Source of the DNA: Petrolisthes cinctipes
Taxonomy: Eukaryota; Arthropoda; Malacostraca; Decapoda; Porcellanidae
Assembly: GCA_033782935.1 (NCBI GenBank)
Contig: JAWQEG010001241.1
Location: forward strand, 1 to 64,000
Length of the DNA: 64,000 nt
Direction: 5' to 3'
Part shown: positions 25,735-36,261 of the stretch, in pieces
Layout of the letters: each line of letters opens with the position of its first letter
Numbering within the stretch: the first letter of the stretch is position 1
Translations under genes and position numbers: made by a program
The notes under the pieces: generated by a model
Seen by the model: only the letters and a program-made list of their open reading frames with translations
The model's database searches: none
What the model was told of the DNA's origin: nothing

Positions 25735-26200
25735 GGTATGGAGGCGAGAATGGTATAGAAATTTTGGCAGGGAGGGAAGTGGTAGGAAGGGGTATGGTAG
25801 AGAGATTGGCAGGGATGGGTTTGGTATGGAGGAGTATGGTAAGGAGATATTGGCAGGGAGGGGTGTGATAGGGTTGAAATGGTAGGGAGGAGTATAGTAA
25901 GGAGAGATTGGTAGGGAAGGGTGTGGTAAGAAGGAGTATCCATGGTAAGGAGAGAATGGCAGGGAGGGATGTGGTAGGAAGGGGTATGGTAAGGAGAGAA
26001 TGGCAGGGAGGGTTGTGGTAGGAAGGGGTATGGTAAGGAGAGAATGGCAGGGAGGGGTGTGGTAGGGTTGAAGCGGCATGAAAAAGTGTGACAGAGAGGA
26101 GTGTAGCTGAGATGAATGCGGTAAATAAGAGTGTGGTAGGGAGGAGTGTGATGGAGGGGTGTATGATAGAGAAGAGTGTGGTAGGGAGGAGTACGGAAAT
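25735..26200 (+). repeat. Purine-rich minisatellite, unit about 44-45 bp
   Basis: About ten units built on GGCAGGGAGGGGTGTGGTAG and GAAGGGGTATGGTAAGGAGA. The minus strand is open for 176 codons, but only because of the repeat. Confidence 0.9.
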
Positions 26201-26661
26201 AAGAGTGAGGAAAGTATAGGCGACTGTCAACTTCCTTAACTTTCTCGTGTGTATTCAGACACTCCCATTACAAGTCCCAGATTGTCTCATTCACATTTAG
26301 TTCTCCGTGTATCCCTAGCAGGTCTTCCCCCAACCCTTAATAACTTTATCAATGGCGGAAGAATACATTTCATTCATAATTTCTAACCCTCTGTTTAGAC
26401 TCTAACTTTATTTCACGGTCGTATCTTTCTTCTCTGGTGTGTGTCCGATATAGAAAACCCAACATTTATCATGATATAATGCCGTGCGCTTGGCATCTTT
26501 CCATTATTTTCTTTCCTTTGGTTCGTGTGCCTACATTCTGATAATTGTACCCACACAGAGATTAACATAATCGTGTTTTAGTGTGTAAGATGTTCGAATC
26601 TACTTGTACTGTGTTAATAATAAATGAAGACACATTGTAACATAGAGAAGTATGTTGTGTG

Positions 26662-28353
26662 TTACCTGTAGCTACGTGGGCGAAGTCTCTGTGTAGCACG
26701 GACACCACTATCACGAGGAGAGTCTTCACCGTCTCCCCTCCTCTCATCCACTCCTTCATTGTCTTCATCAGGGCTGGTGTTCCCTTCCTCATTTGCCCTC
26801 AGGTCTTCCTCTTGTGGGATATCAGCGTAGCCAGAGAGGGACGAGTGGAGGGGGTCGGGTTGGTCATGTTTGTTGCCTGTTCGGTCCTGTGCGTTGGCCG
26901 TCCGTGAGTCATCCCTGTCGTTGCCCTTGTCGCCACCACGTCCTCCTCCTCCCACCACGTCCCCCCCAGCCACACTCCCCGACTCCACCACCTCCTGGGT
27001 TATTAAAATGTTGACTTGGTCTGGTTCTGACGACCTTGCCGTTTCTCTTATCTTCACCGTCACTTTACAACCAACACTTTGACCACAACCCATTCCGGCG
27101 TTCTCCTCCTCATATTCATCACCGTCACCCTCACCACTGTCCTCGTCCCTATCACAGCCACCTTCATCATCACTGTCACCACCACCACCACCACCACCAC
27201 CACCAACGTACCGGTACTCTTCACTTTCACCACAACCCCCACCAGCGTCCTCCTCACTACCAACACTTCCTCCACAAACGTCTTCTTCACTGTCACTACA
27301 ATCCTCACCAACGTTGTCTCCACCGCTCACATCCTCACCCGAGAATATTAGAGAACAACATCCACGTGTCTCCTGCTGCCCTCCTTCCTCGTCTTCAGTT
27401 TCCACTATATCTGAAATTGGCCAGATCTCGTGTTTACCCCCTTCCGTGCCCCTTTCCTCGTCCTCCTCGTCATCAGAGAAAGGGAACACCAAGGCCATGC
27501 GTGACGAACAGGCCTCATCAGTACTACCAGCGGGTGAGGGACTTAATTTAGGAGCTACGAACTCTGCGAACTCTTTCTTCTGCCACTCAGTGTTTTTATT
27601 ATCAGCGGTGCCACTGTGATTGTACCCATCTTCCCTCGTGGACTGTGCGCTCTCACTGATTATTTTCAGACTCGAGTGACTGTTGTTTTCCTTCACTTTA
27701 TAACTATTCCGGCTTTTCTTCCACGGGTGATCATCATCGTCATCTTTCTTAGTTTCCCATATTCCACTTTCCTCAATCTTTCGCTTACATTGGCCAACGC
27801 GTCGCCTGCATTTGGTGTTATGATCACTCTCGCTACATTGCTTTTGTTCGCGGCTGATTCTCTTCCACTTTTGGATGTCCTTTTCCTTTTTCCAACGACA
27901 CTCCTCCTCCTCCTCCACATGCCACCCTACGTTACCTCGTCCACTTCCCCCTCCTTCCCACTCATTTTCCTCCAGCTCCTCCTCCTCCTTCTGCTCCTGT
28001 TCCACACCCGTGCCCCACCTATCTTGCTCTGTTCCCTCCCCGTCCTGCTGCTGAGATGAGTGAGTAGGGTGGGGGTCGGTCGACGCCTCCCCTGGTGGTA
28101 GCAGTTTCTTAATGTGGAAGAGGCCAGGCTGTAGGGAGGCAGAGGGGGACGGCAGACCAACACGAAGGGTATCAGATGTACACACTGGGCTGTAGAGAGT
28201 GTGTTGGGCGTCGTCAAGAGGAGTGGTGTGGACGCAAAATGTACTGTGTCGGGAGGAATAGTTCCGGCTGTGGCTGTAGGGGCTAGAGGAGGTGACAAAC
28301 TCCCCAGCAGCCGCACCGTGGGAGGGACGACTGTAGGCCCTAATGGGACCCAT
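26662..28353 (-). CDS. Acidic low-complexity protein frame, 563 codons, unrecognised
   Basis: The ATG at 28353-28351 sits in GCCATGG, a good start context, and the frame runs 563 codons to TAA. Residues 1-60 are Ser/Tyr-rich with no signal peptide. About 110-145 is Glu-rich. About 150-220 is Lys/Arg-rich with D-runs. About 290-420 is very acidic, with a Gly run at about 385 encoded by a (CCA)n-type triplet repeat on the plus strand. The C-terminal third is Asp/Glu/Gly-rich. The frame ends ...SYR, where the DNA reads CTACAG then GTAACA, a good 5' splice site. It may therefore be one exon of a longer gene. I see no membrane segment and no known domain. Length and non-repetitive ends argue for a real coding exon; the mid-section could be inflated by triplet repeats. 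Confidence 0.55.
   Translation of the reverse strand: MGPIRAYSRPSHGAAAGEFVTSSSPYSHSRNYSSRHSTFCVHTTPLDDAQHTLYSPVCTSDTLRVGLPSPSASLQPGLFHIKKLLPPGEASTDPHPTHSSQQQDGEGTEQDRWGTGVEQEQKEEEELEENEWEGGGSGRGNVGWHVEEEEECRWKKEKDIQKWKRISREQKQCSESDHNTKCRRRVGQCKRKIEESGIWETKKDDDDDHPWKKSRNSYKVKENNSHSSLKIISESAQSTREDGYNHSGTADNKNTEWQKKEFAEFVAPKLSPSPAGSTDEACSSRMALVFPFSDDEEDEERGTEGGKHEIWPISDIVETEDEEGGQQETRGCCSLIFSGEDVSGGDNVGEDCSDSEEDVCGGSVGSEEDAGGGCGESEEYRYVGGGGGGGGGDSDDEGGCDRDEDSGEGDGDEYEEENAGMGCGQSVGCKVTVKIRETARSSEPDQVNILITQEVVESGSVAGGDVVGGGGRGGDKGNDRDDSRTANAQDRTGNKHDQPDPLHSSLSGYADIPQEEDLRANEEGNTSPDEDNEGVDERRGDGEDSPRDSGVRATQRLRPRSYR
27174..27208 (+). repeat. (CCA)n encoding a glycine run
   Basis: About eleven CCA triplets, inside the minus-strand frame at 26662-28353. 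Confidence 0.85.
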
Positions 28354-28499
28354 GGCACCTCACATAGTCCTCGTCCACTTGCGCAATACACGTGTCACCA
28401 CCACTCTTAGCTCACAACACACATCTGCTCGGCTCTGTTTTAACCCACAATACAACACATATGTCCTTTGCTTTTAACTCTCAGCACACATCTGTTTGG

Positions 28500-28565
28500 C
28501 TCTTACCTCACAATACACATCTCGGCTCTTACCTCACAATACACATCTCGGCTCTTACCTCACTA
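28500..28565 (-). repeat. 26-bp tandem repeat carrying three splice-donor-like sites
   Basis: Three units with a 26-bp period. On the minus strand each contains GAGGTAAGAG (GTAAGA at 28506-28501, 28532-28527 and 28558-28553). It lies just upstream of the 563-codon frame. Confidence 0.75.
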
Positions 28566-28911
28566 CACAGATATGAAACTCTCAGTCAGCACATTTGATG
28601 TTTTATCACCTCTTAACAAAGTCTGATATTTCCTCAGCTTTTAATTGACGCATAATATCTCTAAGCTCCTGGCACATATGTATATACGGTACTAGGTTCT
28701 CTCAGCTCCCAGCACACCTCAGCTGCCTTCTCAGCTGCCAACAGAATGCGACTCCTGCCTTCATCTTTGGTCTCCACAACTGACGGGAGCGACCTCTGTG
28801 ACTTAGAACTTGTCTGTGATGTTGACAGCTCCTCCCTACTTCACTAGCTGGGAAGGAGCTGCTCAGGGACGCCGCATTCTGGCTCTGAGTGGCTCTGGAC
28901 CGTTGTGCCTG

Positions 28912-28926
28912 CAAATATAAAATACA
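28912..28926 (-). promoter_or_regulatory. Candidate 3' splice site
   Basis: On the minus strand, TTTTATATTTGCAG followed by GCAC is a plausible acceptor. It would begin a 5'-untranslated exon of the downstream 563-codon frame. Without transcripts this is only a motif. Confidence 0.3.
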
Positions 28927-29940
28927 TTTGTTAGTAAAAAATTACTTTCCTATGGTATGGTGCATATTAAATTGGTACTGTACTTTATATTATAGTTATT
29001 GTTTTGTAGGTTTTCGTCGTTACCTGTTCCCCAATATGCTGCAAGTATTATACAACCAGTTTGAGCATAAAATGACCCATACTATCCCATGTTTTTCGTT
29101 CGATCTTCCTGCCGTAAAGAGGTTTGTGTATCTACATTATTTGGATATGTATTTGTGATTTGATCGTTTTTGTCGTTACAAGGAGTGGGTAATTTGCAAA
29201 AGAAGAAAAGGAAGAAAGAAGAAGAAGAAAAATGAAGAAGAAGAAGCGACACACGGACACAATAATGGCTCTCTCCTCATTGATGTTTGTCTTAGGTAAC
29301 TGACTGCAAATTTATAATGTTGGTAATACACTGTAAAACGTTTCGTGTACTTTAATTTCCCTACTTGTATGATAGGCATTGATCTGACCTTCCAGTGTAC
29401 TGTGTGTGTGTGTAAGGGTAGCTGGCATGTTAGGAATCTCATCATCAACACCGGATACACAGACCAGACAACGACACAACAGCATATTGCAACTTTCACT
29501 TGGGTTGGTTTGTCCGGTGTTCAAAAGGAAGTAGTGACTCTTATTTTCTGGTACAGGGAAGAAACATTATCATCACGTGCTTCCTCATTCCTACTTTTGT
29601 TTTCCTTTTCACACCCAACTAAAACATTTCCCATTACATCCTACACTTGGGGCAGATCAATATCAATGTTTTTAACACTTGTTACAGTTCACTTAGCCAC
29701 ATAAAGGCTTCAAAAGTACAGAACATGGTGATGTGTTGTGTTGAGTGGGCGGCCACCAAAATTGTGCTGGGTAATCACCACTAGATGGGGTTGAGAGTCT
29801 ACCCGTTGGTCTGTTCCTGTACTGACCGGCTTCACTCACTTATCATTCCTCCACTAGACATGACCTAAGCCCCCAATGACGCCCCTAACGGAAGGTGTGT
29901 AAGGCAATGACTGAGGTACTCACTATGGTGCTGGTAGTAT
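28927..29940. other. No gene recognised
   Basis: Mixed, mostly AT-rich sequence. There is a short (AAG)n-like purine run at about 29202-29245 and open frames of up to 119 codons with no domain. Confidence 0.5.
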
Positions 29941-29949
29941 GGGCGTGAA

Positions 29950-30180
29950 TGTACCACTTGCCATACCGGTGCCAGAGGTGCAGGTCCCGGCGGGCCCATA
30001 CACGGTGCCAGGGCTACTAGCAAAGGTGAGGCGCCGCACCCTGCCGCTCCTCCCTGCCACTATAACACCTGAGGCTCCCTATTGGTGTCTGTAGGGTGAG
30101 GGGCGTGGCTAGGCTTCCTCTGCAACCCTATTGGTCCAAGAAACGCCGCCATTTGCCCGCTGGACAGTGCCAGGTGAGGC
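29950..30180. promoter_or_regulatory. GC-rich, CCAAT-containing promoter-like stretch
   Basis: CpGs are much denser here than around it. Two inverted CCAAT boxes (CTATTGG at about 30080 and 30128) flank a GC/CACCC-type box (GGGGCGTGG, about 30100). CGCCGCCATTTG, YY1-like, follows at about 30146. Donor-like sites exist on the plus strand (AAAGGTGAGG at about 30021 and CCAGGTGAGG at about 30171). It could serve the minus-strand 563-codon frame, a plus-strand gene, or both. Confidence 0.4.
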
Positions 30181-31010
30181 CGGCACCCTCCCCCCTCACC
30201 CCCCATCACCCCTTCACTTCATCCACACCTCTTACATCCAACCACCTCCCTCCCCTAATATTCCAACCCCACCCTGATACCATACCCCAACCCATCTCCC
30301 ATCCCCCTGCATCCCTACCTACCATACTCCAACGTATCTCCCATACCCCTCCTCCCCTCACTGCCCCCTCACACACTCACTTTAACCCCCCCCCTCCACA
30401 ACCTCACCCTCACCCATTTAACCCTCCCCTCCACAACCTCACCCTCACCCATACCCGGAACCCCCAGTCATTGTCTTCATCTTTCTGTAACCTTAACCAT
30501 TGCCTTTCTCACTTTTCCTTATCACCCTAACCCCTTCCCACCCTATACCCACTCTCCCTTCCACACCTTTCACTCCCTTACCTCTCCCCATCCTTACTAC
30601 CATCCTCTCTATACTCACCTTCCACCTTCAACTTTACCCTTCACCTTCCTTCCTCACCTCTCCCTCCACTGTGGCCACTATCATCCTCACCCCCCTCATA
30701 ACCAACACCCCTCACTACTCAATTTCCACTTGCATCCTCCCTCATCTCCCACCACCAACATCACTTTCCTCCCTCATTCATCAATCACTACTCATGCACC
30801 CTCACCTATGCCTCTTCCTTACTATTACCACCCTCATCCTCCCTCACCTTTCCCCTACTACTACTACTACTACCTAACCACCCTGACCCCTCCTCCTAAG
30901 TACTGACCCCCTCACTTTCCCTCACTCACACTCGCCGGATCTCATTCCACCTCCCACCCACCCACCCACCCACCCATCCTCCTTCTCTGTAAAACCAACC
31001 TTCCCTGTTT
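30180..31010 (+). other. C-rich pyrimidine-skewed region, no gene
   Basis: Long C/T/A-rich sequence with open frames rich in Pro, Ser, Thr and Leu. These lack domains and are best explained by composition. Confidence 0.6.
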
Positions 31011-31069
31011 TTACGATATTGTTAGGATGGATGTTAGTAGTGACAAATGACCACCACCACCATTATGTA

Positions 31070-31153
31070 CACACACAGCACACACACTTTCTTTCTTTCG
31101 TTCTTTCTATCACACACACACACACACACACTTTCTTTCTTTCGTTCTTTCTA

Positions 31154-31210
<57 letters not shown>
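31070..31210 (+). repeat. (CA)n arrays with a duplicated CTTTCTTTCGTTC spacer
   Basis: The spacer ACTTTCTTTCTTTCGTTCTT followed by TCTATCAC occurs twice between (CA)n runs. Confidence 0.9.
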
Positions 31211-31211
<1 letters not shown>

Positions 31212-31354
31212 TCACGGCTTTCACGCCCATCTCTAAGTACGTAATGTGTTCACTTACAAGATACAAGGACATTATCGCATCTTCACTGATCTTTGACCCC
31301 CTACCGGTACTCTCTTTCCTCCCTCCTTCACTCAATCTATATAGCTCAGGTCCG

Positions 31355-31525
31355 GCACTCCCTCTCCTTCCCTCCCTCCCTCGCTTCCTTCATACCACCT
31401 TTCCTCCCTCCCTCTCTCCCTCCCTCTCTCCCTCCCTCCCTTCATACCACCTTTCCTCCCTCCCTCTCTCCCTCCCTCTCTCTCTCTACATACCTCCTTC
31501 CCTCCCTCCCTCCCTCCCTCCCGCT
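31355..31525 (+). repeat. (CCCT)n-type array with a duplicated internal block
   Basis: CCCTCCCTCTCT variants. CTTCATACCACCTTTCCTCC occurs twice (about 31388 and 31440). Confidence 0.9.
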
Positions 31526-31639
31526 TCGCCATCTTGTGAGAATGTGGGGGGTGAGGGCGGCCCATCACAGAAATACACTCCAGCAGGCCCCCACCAGCAC
31601 ACACACACACACACACACACTCTGAAAACATCCTGTGAA

Positions 31640-31916
31640 TAATCTGTGATAGTTATACAAATGGATCCAAATATTCTCCTGCCTCATTCCTCCTTTTCCA
31701 ACCACGTTCTCACTTGTGGATCACTACACCAAAATACTGGTAGATTAAGATTACAAAAATTGAAAGTAGACATTTCTATGACTTATTTATACACTCATAT
31801 GTTACAAACCTTGCAGCCAGTTAGTTATAAAGATTGCATTGTATGAATTATATGTATACCTGAATGTATAATTGCTAATAATTCCAGTAGAGTAAAAATA
31901 TAGAAAAATAACCCTT

Positions 31917-31954
<38 letters not shown>

Positions 31955-32567
31955 CATCTCTTAATGGTTGAATAATTACTGTATGAAGTATAACCTTACC
32001 TTAACACAATTGATAAATCCACTGCTTTTTATCTCGAAATGACACCATTATATTCACGTATCGAGCACTGAAGCATTTAAATTATACACTTATCTATTTG
32101 AGCCGTGAGTTGGATACTTTGACAATATTGTGTGCTGTACTACCTCGTGCTACTTGGTATTTAATAATTCTGAATTGTAAGCTCCCAAACATATTGGCTG
32201 AATAGCCTACAGTGTTTGGGATCGTAGGATATATATTTTTTCCTGGTGTACAGTGAGGGCCAATAATCGTGTCGTGAAGCGTGACGAAAACATACGACGT
32301 CAACCTACAACATCTGGTAAAATTCACTGTGTCGTAGGGTTGTTTTCATAATGCTTCAACATGTTCATTTAATCTTCATACAAAACTGCGACACGACTAT
32401 TGGTGGCAATTGAACTGTACTTTATACATTTTCTTTATAAGGCTCAAGGTCGGGTCTTATAAACACAAGTTGCAACACGTATAGGATTTAACTCTTTCAT
32501 GGTTTTCTCACTATATTCCTTCGGGTTTAACTAGAAATACGATCACAAATCCACTTACACCAATCCA
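31640..32567. other. No gene recognised; (AC)n at about 31919-31953
   Basis: AT-rich unique sequence with frames below 80 codons and no motif I recognise. Confidence 0.5.
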
Positions 32568-32728
32568 TTAAGGATAGAGTATACTTTTGGTGCATTAGAA
32601 CTCTTCATTTCCTCCAAAGTATGCCAGGAAACAGGACCAGATTAATAAAGATAAAGGTGGCCTGTTTAGTGAAATAGTTTGGGGGCATCATCATCTCCAA
32701 AAATGCCAAAGCTATACCCTCCCCTTAA
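32568..32728 (+). mobile_element. TTAA hairpin element, complete
   Basis: TTAAGGATAGAGTATACTTT at the left and CCCTCCCCTTAA at the right. The left inner arm is intact (TTTCCTCCAAAGTATGCCAG, then GAAACAGGACCAG). The right inner arm is diverged. Confidence 0.85.
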
Positions 32729-33341
32729 CTGCATAAAGGAAGACTACGGGAGTTATGACCAATTTTAATGATTCTGTACTTTTTCTGGCTCCTCTTGAAC
32801 GAAACGAAACATGTACGGTAATCTTGATAATCACTCCACAGTTTTTCAATAGTCACACTCACTACAGCTCTTGTATAACTGTTACATTTAGTCACGATCA
32901 TTACATAACTTAGCTGTCAACACTTCACAAGTTTTTCGTTATTATGTAGTCCAGTTTCCTTTGGTTTGGGTGCTCACCAGGCGACTGTGTGTGACCGTTA
33001 ACAGAGAGAGTGCCTGAGTGGGAGTGACTGATAATCGAGGTGTGTAAGTGTGTGAGTGTGTGTGTGTGTGTGTGAGAGTATAAAGACCAACACGTTTAGG
33101 CTTGTTGCTCCCTCTGGCATGGTGTTGCATAAGGAAGGACTGAATGGGTTATCAGATTTATCATGTTGTATAATATTGATGTGCAACTTGTGAAATTTCT
33201 GCAACTTTATTATCAACAGACAGTAAATAACTTAGGATGCATAGTCAGATTTCATACAGTATAAAGTCATGTGTGAGTTTGATTAAGTTCATCGTGGTCA
33301 TGTAAGTATACTTTTACCAGTAGCAGTATAAAGTATAGTTA

Positions 33342-33604
33342 CAGATGTGGGCAAAAGTTTCGATGCATGAACAGAAATTGGGGTGAGCTTGATAATAACG
33401 TGACAGGTTGTATGTAGTAGTGAACTGCATTTCGATTGTATTTCCTTAGATGAGTTTAGCAGTGCTGTGGTTTCAAATGAATTATAACCTTTATTTCATT
33501 ATTTTGTCAAAGCAAAGTTGCCATGAGAGTATACATGAAAATTAAGAGTTTAATATCTGACTGTGTAAATGTTATGTATGCATCGAAAATTTTGACAGCA
33601 GCTG
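33342..33604. mobile_element. TA-flanked mariner-like MITE
   Basis: The left end is CAGATGTGGGCAAAAGTTTC, then GATGCAT. The right end is GCATCGAAAATTTTGACAGC, then AGCTG. They are inverted and flanked by TA on both sides. It is 263 bp and has no transposase. Confidence 0.72.
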
Positions 33605-33732
33605 TAGGGCATTTCAAAGTATGAGAAAACTTGATTACTGATAACATTTTAGTATTACTTCTTAAGACGACAGTAGCCAAATGTTAATAGGTGAGGAGGA
33701 AGCAGTACTAAAAACGGGTTGCTACCACTTCT

Positions 33733-33887
33733 TTAAGGACCCTTTGCTCGTGTATGAAAATTGGAGGCTTCTGATTCCTCCAGACCATGCCACGAAACAA
33801 GCTCCTTCCATATAGGTGGTCTTTCGTGGCAATATTTGAAGGACTCATTTATTTCCAATTTTCTGACTACATCACAGGGTCCCTTAA
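33733..33887 (+). mobile_element. TTAA hairpin element (second subfamily), train copy 1
   Basis: Close relative of the copy at 25085-25239: GATTCCTCCAGACCATGCCA at the left, ATCACAGGGTCCCTTAA at the right. Confidence 0.85.
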
Positions 33888-34044
33888 GGGGGTAGTACAG
33901 TGTTGGTATATCTGGAGCAAATGATTCCTCCAAACTATTTCTAGCAACAGTCCACCAGTATTGTTGCAAATCTGGTTCTGTTTCCTGGCACATTTTGGAG
34001 GAATCACGACACTCCAATGTACCAAAAGTATACTCTCCCCTTAA
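33884..34044 (-). mobile_element. TTAA hairpin element, train copy 2, inverted
   Basis: It lies in reverse orientation to most copies: TACCAAAAGTATACTCTCCC then CTTAA is at the right end. It shares TTAA with both neighbours. Confidence 0.88.
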
Positions 34045-34204
34045 GGGGAGGTTCTCTGGTTAGTGAAGTGGAGGGTCTGTGATTCCTCCAAACTATGCCA
34101 GGAAACAGACGACTTTATGTTACTTTAATATGGGATATGTTTGGTGGCATAGTTTGGGGGAATCAGTAGACCACAAATTTACCCTCGAAAGAAACTCTCC
34201 TTAA
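34041..34204 (+). mobile_element. TTAA hairpin element, train copy 3
   Basis: TTAAGGGGAGG at the left, CTCTCCTTAA at the right. Inner arms are GATTCCTCCAAACTATGCCA and TGGCATAGTTTGGGGGAATC, almost perfectly inverted. Confidence 0.9.
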
Positions 34205-34278
34205 AATGGTGGTAAGATACAATGTTTTTTGTGAGATGTAGTTTTCACTGTACGTTAATTAACACAGTTTCAATATAA

Positions 34279-34477
34279 TTAAGGGGAGATAACTTTTTGG
34301 TATTTTGGAGGGCTACTGATTCCTCCAAACTATGCTTTAGGAAACAGACAACCATAATGTTACTAATAGGAAATCTGTTTCGTGGCATCGTTAGGTGGAA
34401 TCAGTAGCCTTCCAAAAAAAAAAAAAAAAAAAAAAAAATTAAATATAAAAAAATAATAATAAAGAATCTCCCCTTAT
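34279..34477 (+). mobile_element. TTAA hairpin element with internal poly-A
   Basis: TTAAGGGGAGATAAC at the left and CTCCCCTTAT at the right. A poly-A of about 22 bases and an AT-rich stretch are inserted near the right end. Confidence 0.82.
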
Positions 34478-34532
34478 GAAACTTATAATATTCACGGATG
34501 GTGCTTCGATTCATTAATTACCAAAGACTTAA

Positions 34533-34704
34533 TTAAAGGGATAGTATATATTTGGTACACTGGAGCACTTTGATTCCTCCAATTAACGTATGCCAGGAAA
34601 CAGGACCAAATTAGTAAAAAATAATGATGGCCTGTTGCTTGGAATAGTTTGGATGAATCAGTTACTCCACATCTACCAACACTAAACTATAATAACCCCC
34701 TTAG
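34533..34704 (+). mobile_element. TTAA hairpin element
   Basis: TTAAAGGGATAGTATA at the left and CCCCCTTAG at the right. Inner arms are GATTCCTCCAATTAACGTAT and TTGGAATAGTTTGGATGAAT. Confidence 0.82.
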
Positions 34705-34785
34705 GAATATAAACCTTATAACGAAATAATAATTACCTCTTAATATTATACAATTACTGAAACGTCTTGTATCATCTGGTTATGG

Positions 34786-34817
<32 letters not shown>

Positions 34818-34822
<5 letters not shown>

Positions 34823-34885
34823 CCGAAGTGCTACTGATTCCTCCAAGCTATCTATGCCAGGAAACATAATCCATCCGTATGAAAC
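34818..34885 (+). mobile_element. TTAA hairpin element, left fragment
   Basis: Only TCTCCGAAGTGCTACTGATT, CCTCCAAGC and TATGCCAGGAAACA remain. They directly follow a 33-base poly-A. Confidence 0.55.
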
Positions 34886-35003
34886 TATATAATTATGAAT
34901 ATATATAGGTTTTCTAGGGGTGGTTGGAGATATACGTAGACTCCAATTTGACACCATAACTTTTCTTCCCTTCTGTGCAAACGGTGTTGTTAGTGTTAAA
35001 ATT

Positions 35004-35086
35004 ATTATTATTATTTTTATTTGTATTATTATTACAACTATTATTATTATTTTTAATATTTCTATTATTATTATTTTTAATATTTC

Positions 35087-35136
<50 letters not shown>

Positions 35137-35146
35137 TTATTACAAC

Positions 35147-35197
<51 letters not shown>

Positions 35198-35221
35198 TAT
35201 TATTATTATTATTACTATTAC

Positions 35222-35285
<64 letters not shown>

Positions 35286-35286
35286 T
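35004..35286 (+). repeat. (ATT)n array, about 280 bp
   Basis: Interrupted (ATT)n. Frames through it read as poly-Leu, poly-Ile or poly-Asn and are not genes. Confidence 0.95.
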
Positions 35287-35295
35287 GTTTTCCAG

Positions 35296-35361
35296 GTAAG
35301 TCGTGGGTGTGATGGTGGAGGAGGTGTGAACATTTACTACAGTTTCCTGATCCTTGAAGGG
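35296..35361 (+). CDS. Candidate 22-codon exon, or recursive splice site
   Basis: TTTGTTTTCCAG ends at 35295 and is followed at once by GTAAGTCG. Sixty-six bases later GAAGGG meets GTAAGTGT at 35362. Between the two sites only one frame is open (residues VSRGCDGGGGVNIYYSFLILEG in two parts: VSRGCDGGGG and VNIYYSFLILEG). It could be a short phase-0 exon. Alternatively, the juxtaposed AG/GTAAGT could be a recursive splice point in a long plus-strand intron. I do not recognise the peptide. Confidence 0.3.
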
Positions 35362-35558
35362 GTAAGTGTTAATTTCATTTGTATTTATTCCATTTAACCC
35401 TCTTATGCATGGATGACTCGCATTTCACAATTAAATAAATAAATAAATTAAATAGTTTAAAAAAATATATAAAAAATAAAAGTAAATTGCTTCGTGATGC
35501 TGGTATATCCCTTTAAAGTTTATAAACAATTGTTACATATATATTTAATTAGTGGAGA

Positions 35559-35692
35559 TTCTTTTGTTGGTGAATTGGAAGGTCTGTGATTCCTCCAAAC
35601 TATGCCAATAAACAAATCCCCTATTAGTACTATTAAGAGAGTCTGTTTTCCGGCATAGTTAGGAGGAATCAACAGCCTTCCAATGTCTCAAC
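35559..35692 (+). mobile_element. TTAA hairpin element
   Basis: Inner arms GATTCCTCCAAACTATGCCA and CGGCATAGTTAGGAGGAATC are inverted. Ends are decayed. Confidence 0.75.
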
Positions 35693-35704
35693 AAGAGAGA
35701 GAGA

Positions 35705-35892
35705 GAAACTGTAAGGCGAATAATTCCTCCTGTCTATGCTACAAAACACATCCCATCTATGCTACAAAACACATCCCTTACTCATGTACTGAAGTGATGG
35801 ATAACAAACCCTAAGGCCCCTTGTATACTTAATATTAGTCTGTTTCTTTTCACAGTATGGAGGACTCGGCAACCTTTAATTTACCAGCATTA
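35705..35892 (+). mobile_element. TTAA hairpin element, diverged
   Basis: AATTCCTCCTGTCTATGCTA and CAGTATGGAGGACTCG remain as inner arms. A short block (ATGCTACAAAACACATCCC) is duplicated inside. Confidence 0.6.
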
Positions 35893-36000
35893 CATCCCAT
35901 ATAAATAGTATCTGACCTCATATGTTATTTTATATAATGTATGAAAAAACATATCAGGTCAGATACTATTTATATAGGATACTATTTATATGGGATTATA
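35892..36000. repeat. Long hairpin, arms about 33 bp
   Basis: ATCCCATATAAATAGTATCT on the left is inverted as AGATACTATTTATATAGG and again as ATACTATTTATATGGGAT on the right. One arm therefore carries an extra 18-bp copy. Confidence 0.85.
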
Positions 36001-36261
36001 ATGTGGAAGATGAGCACTAAAGGCACAATAACCTTCTCTTTGTCCTCACCTGTGAAATAAATACGTAGAGTCCAAAATAATTCGTCAGAGCCCAAAATAA
36101 TTCGTTTGAGATGCCTAGACACAATAAGTATGAAGGAACGTAAGTTGTAGTATAAGGATAAACTATGGATGACCTTGAAATATATTAGTAAATGAGAGAA
36201 TATTAATTAATCAGTGACTGTTAATTATCCATGCATGAGAGGGTTATATTATATATGTTAA

